Below are positions 1-6,300 of a stretch of DNA of 6,541 bases, piece by piece. The position numbers and the translations under genes are program-made. Source of the stretch: Elusimicrobiota bacterium (GTDB taxonomy: Bacteria; Elusimicrobiota; Elusimicrobia; UBA1565; UBA9628); NCBI GenBank assembly GCA_028869495.1, contig JAGWRY010000025.1, positions 1-6,541 on the forward strand. Reading direction: 5' to 3'. A model generated the notes under the pieces. That model was not told where the DNA came from and ran no database searches. It saw nothing but the letters and a program-made list of their open reading frames with translations. Numbering within the stretch: the first letter of the stretch is position 1; the number at the start of each line of letters is the position of its first letter.

Positions 1-639
1 CTGACCGGCGGGCGGCTGTTCGACGGGCGCGCGCGCGACGGGGTCCTGGGCGGCGGCGGCGCGGTGGCCGGGCGCGAACTGAGCCCGGCCGAACTGCGGG
101 CGCGGATGGGGCTGTCCCGCGCGTCGCTGCGGCGCGACTGGCTCAAGCCGGAGCCGGTCCCCGCTCCGCCGCCGCAGGCGGCGGGACCGACGCCGGTCGC
201 CGACGCCCTGGTCTCGGTCCTCGACCGCCTGCGCTTCGGCTACGAGCAGTGCGAGGCCGCCGTCACCGAGGCGATCCGGCGCACGTTCGACCTGCCCGGA
301 CGGACCCAATGGAACGGCGGCAAGGCCTACCTGTTCGCGCGCGCCTACGACCGCGACCGCGTCGGCCTGCGCTCGCGCTTCCGCGAAGTGGACCCGGTCG
401 CGTCCTGGCCCCCGCGCAAGGGGACCGTCCTGGACTACGGCCGCGGCTGCATCGGCTTCAGCGCGGACGCCGGCCACATCGAGATCGTGCGCGCGAACGT
501 CTGCCGCGGCCGGCGCGGCGCGGCCTGCCCGTCGGTGCCCGTCCGCTACTACGAGAACGCGACGCGCACCTACCGGCAGGTCCGCGCCGCCGCCGCCGCG
601 GGCTGTGTGCGCGCCTTCCAGCCCTACGAGCGGCGCTGA
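1..639 (+). CDS. Hypothetical protein with CHAP/NlpC-P60-like Cys/His pattern, 5' end probably outside window
   Basis: I do not recognise this gene by name. The frame is open from the first base to the TGA at 637-639 with strongly GC-biased third positions throughout, so the gene probably begins upstream. Internal start candidates are GTG 64 and ATG 106, neither with a convincing ribosome binding site. Numbering from GTG 64 gives 191 residues. There is a polar N-terminal part, a Pro/Ala linker (about 29-45), then a compact domain from about 46. That domain has Cys63 in a predicted helix (YEQCEAAV), a GG-KAY segment near 85-89, a GTVLDYG strand near 120-126, and GHIEIV at 137-142, which holds the only histidine (His138). 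This order resembles CHAP or NlpC/P60 papain-like peptidases and amidases, where Cys and His form the catalytic pair; that is inference. Cys129, 147, 155 and 181 could form disulfides in an exported protein. Any signal peptide would lie outside the window. Confidence 0.6.
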   Translation: MTGGRLFDGRARDGVLGGGGAVAGRELSPAELRARMGLSRASLRRDWLKPEPVPAPPPQAAGPTPVADALVSVLDRLRFGYEQCEAAVTEAIRRTFDLPGRTQWNGGKAYLFARAYDRDRVGLRSRFREVDPVASWPPRKGTVLDYGRGCIGFSADAGHIEIVRANVCRGRRGAACPSVPVRYYENATRTYRQVRAAAAAGCVRAFQPYERR

Positions 640-651
640 CGGCCCCGGGAT

Positions 652-660
652 TGCTAAGAT
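652..660 (+). promoter_or_regulatory. Extended -10 promoter element for the downstream secreted-protein gene
   Basis: TGCTAAGAT fits an extended sigma70-type -10 (TG, one base, then TAAGAT against TATAAT, 4 of 6). It stands out in otherwise GC-rich sequence and lies 12 bases after the preceding stop codon. No good -35 box is visible at normal spacing; GCTGAC at 635-640 is too close. Only 7 bases separate the hexamer from the ATG at 668, so transcription would begin at or within a base or two of the start codon. There is also no Shine-Dalgarno sequence, which agrees with a leaderless mRNA. Confidence 0.5.
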
Positions 661-667
661 CGTCGGC

Positions 668-1303
668 ATGAGGCTCGCCGCCGCGCTCGTCGTCCTTCTG
701 GCCGGGGCCGCGTCCGCGTCCCTTCCGACGGGCGGCGACGGCGGCAGCGCCGGCTTCGCGGCCGCGTACGGCGGGGCCGCCTACGCGATCGTCACGGACC
801 CGGGCGCGTCGGCCGGGCGCGTGATCGTGCGCCGCCTCGGCTTCGACGGCGGCGTGCTGTGGGAGGACCGCTGGGGCGAGGCGCGCGGGGAGTCGCCGGT
901 GGACGCGGCCGTCACGGCCTGGGGAGGCTTGAGCGTCGTCGGAAACGACAGCCAGGGCTGCTTCGCGGTCCGCTGGTCGTCGCGCGGCGCGCGGCTCTGG
1001 TCGCAGGACCTGCGCGGCGGCGCCGCGTGCCAGGCGCGTTCGGTGCTCGTCGACGGGAGCGGGAACGTCTACGTGCTGGCGACCGCGACGACCGCGGGGA
1101 TCTCCCAGCCGGACGTGTGGAAGATCGACCGCCGCGGCCAGGTCCTGTGGTCGTACCGGCCGAGCCGCCCGACGACGCGCTACGCGTACGCGCTGGCGCT
1201 GGACGCGGCCGGCGACGGCGTGACCGTCACGACCGCGCAGAGCGGCCCCGAGGGCTGGACCTACGCGAGCTTCGATCTCGACGCCGCCGGGAACCCGCGC
1301 TGA
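668..1303 (+). CDS. Small secreted beta-propeller-like (PQQ/SBBP-type) repeat protein
   Basis: The product is 211 residues. Residues 1-17 are a clear Sec signal peptide (MRLAAALVVLLAGAASA) with likely cleavage after Ala17, so the protein is exported. The mature part shows three blade-like repeats: a beta strand, then a short turn with D/R-G, then a Trp. The repeats read RRLGFDGGVLW (Trp65), VRWSSRGARLW (Trp111) and WKIDRRGQVLW (Trp161). Spacing is 46 and then 50 residues, as in PQQ-like or bacterial seven-bladed propeller repeats. A fourth begins (SFDLDAAGNPR) but the stop falls exactly where its Trp would be. Three to four blades are fewer than the usual six to eight, so it may oligomerise, be a decayed remnant, or be another beta-rich fold. 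I chose ATG 668 because it begins the signal peptide; in-frame codons further upstream overlap the previous gene. Function is unknown; no catalytic residues are apparent. Confidence 0.75.
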   Translation: MRLAAALVVLLAGAASASLPTGGDGGSAGFAAAYGGAAYAIVTDPGASAGRVIVRRLGFDGGVLWEDRWGEARGESPVDAAVTAWGGLSVVGNDSQGCFAVRWSSRGARLWSQDLRGGAACQARSVLVDGSGNVYVLATATTAGISQPDVWKIDRRGQVLWSYRPSRPTTRYAYALALDAAGDGVTVTTAQSGPEGWTYASFDLDAAGNPR

Positions 1304-1333
1304 CGGGCTTGGAAGAACGCGAAGCTAATAAGG

Positions 1334-1368
1334 TAGCGCCGACTTGAATCCGTAACACGGAGGCGCTA
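1334..1368 (+). promoter_or_regulatory. Bulged hairpin in the intergenic region (possible terminator or leader structure)
   Basis: TAGCGCC (1334-1340) pairs perfectly with GGCGCTA (1362-1368), and nested inside TCCGT (1349-1353) pairs with ACGGA (1357-1361) around a 3-base AAC loop. The left arm carries an 8-base bulge (1341-1348) while the right arm is continuous, giving 12 base pairs in all. No T-run follows, so it is not a classical intrinsic terminator for the upstream gene, although it could protect that mRNA's 3' end. The right arm includes GGAGG (1359-1363), a Shine-Dalgarno-like sequence 7 bases before an ATG at 1371. The role is unknown. Confidence 0.4.
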
Positions 1369-1376
1369 GCATGACA

Positions 1377-1405
1377 TTGATTCCGCGCGCGCGACATGAT
1401 ATCAT
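1377..1405 (+). promoter_or_regulatory. Sigma70-type promoter for the tRNA-Val / thrS unit
   Basis: A -35 box TTGATT (1377-1382, 4 of 6 to TTGACA) and a -10 box TATCAT (1400-1405, 5 of 6 to TATAAT) are separated by exactly 17 bases. A TG one base before the hexamer (1397-1398) makes it an extended -10. Transcription would start near 1412, giving about a 30-base leader with a T-rich stretch (1425-1430) before the mature tRNA 5' end at 1442. The -10 lies in the perfect palindrome ATGATATCAT (1396-1405), which may be coincidental or an operator. Confidence 0.65.
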
Positions 1406-1441
1406 CCTGGACGCCGTCCCGCTCTTTTTTCTCGTTCTCGT

Positions 1442-1516
1442 GCCCAGTTGGCGCAGTGGTAGCGCGTTCCCTTGACATGGGAAAGGTCATAGGTTCAAAT
1501 CCTATACTGGGCACCA
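1442..1516 (+). tRNA. tRNA-Val, anticodon GAC, CCA encoded
   Basis: The full cloverleaf can be folded by eye. The acceptor stem GCCCAGT (1442-1448) pairs with ACTGGGC (1506-1512). The D stem is GCGC (1451-1454) with GCGC (1462-1465). The anticodon stem is TTCCC (1467-1471) with GGGAA (1479-1483), around the loop TTGACAT. The T stem is ATAGG (1489-1493) with CCTAT (1501-1505), around TTCAAAT. All stems pair perfectly. Anticodon GAC at 1474-1476 reads the valine codons GUC and GUU. Discriminator A1513 is followed by a genomic CCA at 1514-1516. A run of seven T follows directly (1517-1523), and thrS starts 25 bases after the CCA, so tRNA and mRNA are probably cut from one precursor. Confidence 0.97.
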
Positions 1517-1527
1517 TTTTTTTGCCC

Positions 1528-1533
1528 GAGGAG
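1528..1533 (+). promoter_or_regulatory. Ribosome binding site of thrS
   Basis: GAGGAG lies 8 bases before ATG 1542, a strong Shine-Dalgarno match at good spacing. It sits within the 25 bases between the tRNA CCA end and the start codon, so it confirms that start and rules out an upstream extension that would supply a TGS domain. Confidence 0.85.
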
Positions 1534-1541
1534 CCCGCCTG

Positions 1542-3332
1542 ATGCCCGCCGCCGACGTCGTGCACTCCGCCGACCCGAACTCTCCCGAGGCCCTCGACGC
1601 GCTGCGCCACTCAACCGCGCACGTGATGGCGCAGGCGGTCCAGGAGCTCTTCCCCGGGACGAAGATCACGATCGGCCCCGCGATCGAGAACGGCTTCTAC
1701 TACGACTTCGACTCCCCGCACCGCTTCACGGAGGAGGACTTCCCGAAGATCGAGAAGCGGATGCTGCAGATCGCCGAGGGCAACCACGACTTCGTCGGCC
1801 GGGAAGTGAGCTACGAGGAGTCGAAGAAGTACTGGGCCGCGCGCGGCGAGAGCTACAAGCTCGAGCTCCTCGAGGGCTTCAAGGACCAGAAGCTCACGCA
1901 CTACTCGCACGGGACCTTCACGGACCTGTGCCGCGGCGGGCACACGCCGAACACGAGGGCGATCCGCCACTTCAAGCTGCTCTCGGTGGCCGGCGCGTAC
2001 TGGCGCGGCGACGAGAAGAACCCGATGCTCCAGCGCCTCTACGCGACCGCGTGGCCGACGAAGCCGCAGCTCGTCGAGCACCTGAAGCAGCTCGAGGAGG
2101 CCAAGAAGCGCGACCACCGCAAGCTCGGTCCCGCGCTGGGCCTGTTCAGCATCCAGGAGCTCGCGGGGCCGGGCCTGATCTTCTGGCACCCGAAGGGCGG
2201 GCGCGTGCGCATGATCATGGAGGATTGGCTGAAGGGCGAGGCCCTCAAGCGCGGCTACCAGATGGTCTTCACGCCGCACATCGCCAACCTGGACCTCTGG
2301 AACACCTCCGGCCACACCGGCTTCTATAGGCAGAACATGTTCGGCGCGATCGAGGTGGAGAAGGCGGACTACCAGCTCAAGCCGATGAACTGCCCGGGCC
2401 ACATCCTGATCTACAAGAGCGCCCTGCGCAGCTACAAGGACCTGCCGCTGAGGCTGGCCGAGCTGGGGACCGTCTACCGCTACGAGCGCTCCGGGGTGCT
2501 CCACGGGCTGCTGCGCGTGCGCGGCTTCACGCAGGACGACGCGCACATCTTCTGCACGCCCGACCAGATCGAGGCCGAGGTCGAGGGCTGCGTGGACTTC
2601 GCGCTGACGGTCTTCAAGACCTACGGCTTCGAGAAGTACGCGATGGAGGTCTCCACCTGGGACCCGGAGAAGACGGGCGACTACTCCGGCGAGGCCGAGG
2701 AGTGGGAGCGCGCGACGAAGGCCCTGGAGGGCGTGCTGTCGCGGCGCGGCATCCCGTACAAGCTGATCAAGGGCGAGGCGGCGTTCTACGGGCCCAAGAT
2801 CGACATGAAGCTCATCGACGCGATCGGCCGGCCGTGGCAGCTGTCCACCGTGCAGTTCGACTTCAACCTGCCCAAGAAGTTCGACCTCGAGTTCGTCGGC
2901 TCCGACGGCGCGCGGCACCGCCCGCTGATGGTGCACCGCGCGCTCTACGGCTCGATCGAGCGCTTCTTCGGCATCCTCGTCGAGCACTACGCGGGCGCCT
3001 TCCCGCTGTGGCTGGCGCCCGTGCAGGCCAAGATCCTGACGATCACCGAGGCGGAGGTCCCGCCGGCCGAGGCGCTGAAGAAGACGCTGGAGGCCGCGGG
3101 CCTGCGCGTCGAACTCGACGCCCGGTCCGAACGTATTCAGCACAAGATCCGCGAGGCGACCCTCGAGAAGGTCCCGTACATGGTCGTGCTGGGCCCGAAG
3201 GACGTCGCCGCGGGCACGCTCGCCGTCCGCCGCCGCGACGGCAAGCAGATCTTCGGGGTCAGGCCCGAGGACTTCGTCGAGCGCCTGTCGGAGGAAGCCG
3301 CGCGGAAGGCGACCGCGCCCTCCTGGGAGTGA
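1542..3332 (+). CDS. thrS: Threonine--tRNA ligase (ThrRS), TGS-less form
   Basis: This class II aminoacyl-tRNA synthetase charges tRNA-Thr with threonine in the cytoplasm and clears mischarged Ser-tRNA-Thr. It has 596 residues; the E. coli enzyme has 642. The protein begins almost directly at the editing domain, whose metal-type motifs are intact: HSTAH (His23, His27) and CRGGH (Cys130, His134). The catalytic core follows with motif 1 around 219-246, motif 2 around YRYER (312-316) to RGFTQDDAH, and motif 3 around HRALYGSIERFF (465-476). The zinc ligands are Cys284 (NCPGH), His335 (DDAH) and His465. The anticodon-binding domain runs from about 488 (PLWLAP) to the end. The roughly 50-60 residue N-terminal TGS domain is absent, and the tRNA gene immediately upstream leaves no room for it. 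The usual infC-rpmI-rplT genes do not follow; a TPR gene does, two bases on. No T-box or tRNA-like operator is seen in the 25-base leader. Confidence 0.98.
   Translation: MPAADVVHSADPNSPEALDALRHSTAHVMAQAVQELFPGTKITIGPAIENGFYYDFDSPHRFTEEDFPKIEKRMLQIAEGNHDFVGREVSYEESKKYWAARGESYKLELLEGFKDQKLTHYSHGTFTDLCRGGHTPNTRAIRHFKLLSVAGAYWRGDEKNPMLQRLYATAWPTKPQLVEHLKQLEEAKKRDHRKLGPALGLFSIQELAGPGLIFWHPKGGRVRMIMEDWLKGEALKRGYQMVFTPHIANLDLWNTSGHTGFYRQNMFGAIEVEKADYQLKPMNCPGHILIYKSALRSYKDLPLRLAELGTVYRYERSGVLHGLLRVRGFTQDDAHIFCTPDQIEAEVEGCVDFALTVFKTYGFEKYAMEVSTWDPEKTGDYSGEAEEWERATKALEGVLSRRGIPYKLIKGEAAFYGPKIDMKLIDAIGRPWQLSTVQFDFNLPKKFDLEFVGSDGARHRPLMVHRALYGSIERFFGILVEHYAGAFPLWLAPVQAKILTITEAEVPPAEALKKTLEAAGLRVELDARSERIQHKIREATLEKVPYMVVLGPKDVAAGTLAVRRRDGKQIFGVRPEDFVERLSEEAARKATAPSWE
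3325..3329 (+). promoter_or_regulatory. Ribosome binding site of the TPR gene, inside the end of thrS
   Basis: GGGAG ends 5 bases before ATG 3335 and overlaps the last sense codons of thrS, whose TGA is at 3330-3332. Stop and start are 2 bases apart, so translation of the two genes is probably coupled on one transcript. Confidence 0.6.
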
Positions 3333-3334
3333 GA

Positions 3335-6300
3335 ATGAAGACGATCTTGGCCGTGCTGGCCGCGCTGACCCTCGCCGTCCCGGCGCGCGCGTTCAGCTGG
3401 GGAATCTCCGACAAGCCCGACTACGACCCGCAGGCCGAGGACGCCGCCTTCACGGCGGCGACCCAGATGTTCCAAGAGACCGGGAGCGACAAGATGGCGG
3501 TCGTCCAGGCCTTCGAGAACTACCTGCAGCAGTTCCCGCGCAGCCCGCGCGCCCCGGACGCGGAGTTCCTCGTCGGCGACGCGTACATGCAGTACGCGCT
3601 CTCGATCCTGAAGTCGGAGAACGCGTCGAAGCAGACCTCGACGGCGCGCCTGCTGGCGCCGCGCAACCCGGCCGCGGTCAACGCGCTCGAGCAGGCGCGC
3701 AAGGCCTTCTCGGACGTCGTGCGCGACAAGAAGTCGGGCCTGGCCGCCTCCGCGCAGTACCGCCTCGGCGAGGTCGCCTACGACGGCAACGACTGGACCG
3801 GCGCGATCCAGCAGTTCACGAAGGTCGGGCAGGACTTCCCGAAGTCCTACATCAATCCCGAGGCGCTGATGGGGATCGTCTACTCGGACCTGGCTCTCGA
3901 GCAGTTCTCCGACGCGGAGGCCCAGCTCTTCCTGCTCGGCGAGACGTACCCGACGTTCCTGCACCAGCCCGCGGTGCTCTACGCGCAGGGCATCGTCGCG
4001 CTGCACAAGGGCGACTACGACGGCGCCGAGCGCGCGCTCAAGCAGGTGAAGACCGCCGACGCGCAGTTCTACCTCGGCAAGACCTTCCTGCTCAGCAAGC
4101 GCGCCTATCTCGCGGCCGCGGCCTTCGAGAACCTGATCAGCGAGTACCCGAACTCGGAGCTCAAGGAGGAGGCGCAGTTCTTCATCGGCGACTCGTTCTT
4201 CCTGGCCGAGGACTTCGACGGCGCGATCGCGAAGTACCAGAAGTTCATCTCGCTCTACCCGGACAGCCCGCTGCGCGTGTCGGCGATGTTCCGCATCGGC
4301 TCGTCGTACTTCCAGAAGAAGGACTACGTCGAGGCGCGCGCGAACTTCCAGGCGGTCCTCGACCGCTACCCGAAGGACTTCTTCGCGCCGCTCGCGCAGT
4401 TCTTCATCGCCGAGTCCTACCTGATCGCCGGGCAGTACCGCGAGGCGCTGTTCGCGTACACGAAGGTGATCACGCAGTATCCGGACGCGGTCAAGATCGC
4501 GCCGATCGCCTTCTTCAAGCTGGCCTGGTGCCAGTACCAGGTCGGCGACTACATGCAGACGATCCAGACCGGGCGGAACTTCATCGCGCAGTACCCGACG
4601 CACGAGCTGGCCAAGAACGTCTACCTGATCATGGCCAACGCGCAGCTGCAGATGAACCAGTGGTCGGACGCGACGTCGTCGTTCCAGCGCATCATCGACC
4701 TCGCGCCGTCGTCGGACATCGCCGAGCAGGCGCTGTTCTCGATCCTGAAGAGCCAGTACGACCAGAAGGCGTACAACTCGATCCTGACGTCGTATCAGTT
4801 CATCTTCCGGCACATGCCGCCGTCGAAGTCGAAGTGGCGCTCGATGAGCTACCTGTACGCGGCCGACGCCTACCTCCAGCTCGGCCAGGTCGACGAGGCG
4901 AAGGTCATCTACGAGATGATCCTGAAGGTCTACCCGGACGATCCGGCCGCGTTCTACGCGCAGGACGGGCTCGCGTGGAGCTACACGTACAAGGGCGACG
5001 ACCAGGACGCGCTCGAGGCGCGCCAGAAGCTGCAGGACATGCTGGCGGTCGCGAACTCGTCGTTCACGTTCTCGGGCCTCAACGAGCTGGGCATCGCGGA
5101 CTCGATGTTCAACCAGAAGAGCTACGACGAGGCCTTCCAGCTCTACTCGAAGTTCGTCGCCGACAACCCGAAGGACCCGCAGGCCCCGTCCGCGCTCTAC
5201 CGCTCGGCGATGTGCTCGTACCGCCAGAGCTACTACACGCAGGCGATCGACCTGTGGCGCAAGCTGATCGCGCAGTACCCGAACGCGCCCGAGTCCGCGC
5301 AGGCGCGCGCGCAGGTCGCGGACACCCTGTTCCGCGCCCAGAAGTACCCGGACGCGGTCGCCGCCTACCAGGACCTGCTGAAGGCGGACCCGAACGGGAC
5401 GGCGGCCCCGCTCGCGTACCTGCGCCTCGCGCAGTCGGCCTACAACATGAAGCAGGACGCGGAGGCGGTCAAGCAGGTCGAGCAGCTGATCGCGCTCTTC
5501 CCGAAGGCCCCGGAGGCCAACGACGGCCTCGACATCCTCGAGGCCGTCTTCGACCGCGACAAGGCCTACGACTTCAAGACCGTCCTGCGCGGGATCGTGA
5601 AGTCCCAGCCCGGCAGCACGATCGCCGGCGAGGCGCAGTTCCGGCTCGCCCGCCGCCTGTTCGACGCGAAGGACTACGCGTCCTCGGCGGCGGAGTTCCA
5701 GAGCTTCTCGGTCAACTTCACGAACCATCCGGAGCTGCCGAAGGCGCAGTTCATGCTCGGCGAGAGCTACTTCGACGAGAAGGACTGGCAGGACGCGATC
5801 CCGGCCTACGAGCGCCTGCTCGACAACTTCGGCAAGGACGACGACACGCCGCTGGCGCTGTTCCACCTGGCCAGCGCGTACTACGCGCTGGAGAAGTACG
5901 ACGACGCGGCGCGCGACTACAACCGCCTGCTCGACCAGTACCCGGGCTCGGACTACGCGGGCCCGGCGCAGTTCAACCTGGCGCTGGCCTACAAGAAGCT
6001 CGGCAAGCTCGACATGGCGCAGTACGCGTACCAGAAGTACGTCGAGTCCGCCAAGCCCGGCGACCCGCAGGCGCAGAGCGCGCTGTGGGAGACGTTCCAG
6101 ATCCAGAAGGACCGCAAGGACTTCGACGGCGCGGTCGCGACCCTCGCGCAGATCCGCTCGTCGGCCGGCGCGACGCCGGACCTCGTGATGGAGACCTACT
6201 ACCGCGAGGGCGAGGTGCGCCTGGCCGCCGGCCGCCCGGACGCGGCGATGACGGTCTGGGAGAAGATGCGCGGGCTCAAGCCGGAGAAGTCGCCGTTCCG

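Noticed and set aside
1309..1331. TTGGAA ... TAATAA as a further promoter
   Set aside because: The spacing is only 11 bases and the -10 match is poor.
249..1347. Overlapping + strand frames at 249-671 and 859-1347
   Set aside because: Their Arg/Pro/Gly-rich translations are frame-shifted shadows of the two genes in this part.
1371..1475. 34-codon + strand ORF with a good GGAGG Shine-Dalgarno
   Set aside because: It runs through the promoter and ends in the tRNA anticodon loop, so it is very unlikely to be a real gene; the GGAGG is part of a hairpin arm.
1517..1523. Seven-T run after the tRNA as an intrinsic terminator
   Set aside because: No separate GC hairpin precedes it other than the tRNA itself, and thrS with no other visible promoter follows 25 bases later. 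Partial termination remains possible.
1227..1610. Minus-strand ORF containing a GFEPMTFPMSRERATTAP-like stretch
   Set aside because: That peptide is the antisense translation of the tRNA-Val gene, a familiar source of spurious database proteins.
1611..3143. Minus-strand open frame of about 510 codons opposite thrS
   Set aside because: thrS on the + strand is certain from its editing, zinc and catalytic motifs; the antisense frame has low-complexity Arg/Leu/Val/Glu composition.
3137..5866. Minus-strand open frame of about 909 codons opposite the TPR gene
   Set aside because: It is rich in Arg, Leu, Val, Asp and Glu with no domain pattern, as expected for a GC-rich antisense shadow. The + strand here has a signal peptide and regular TPR motifs.
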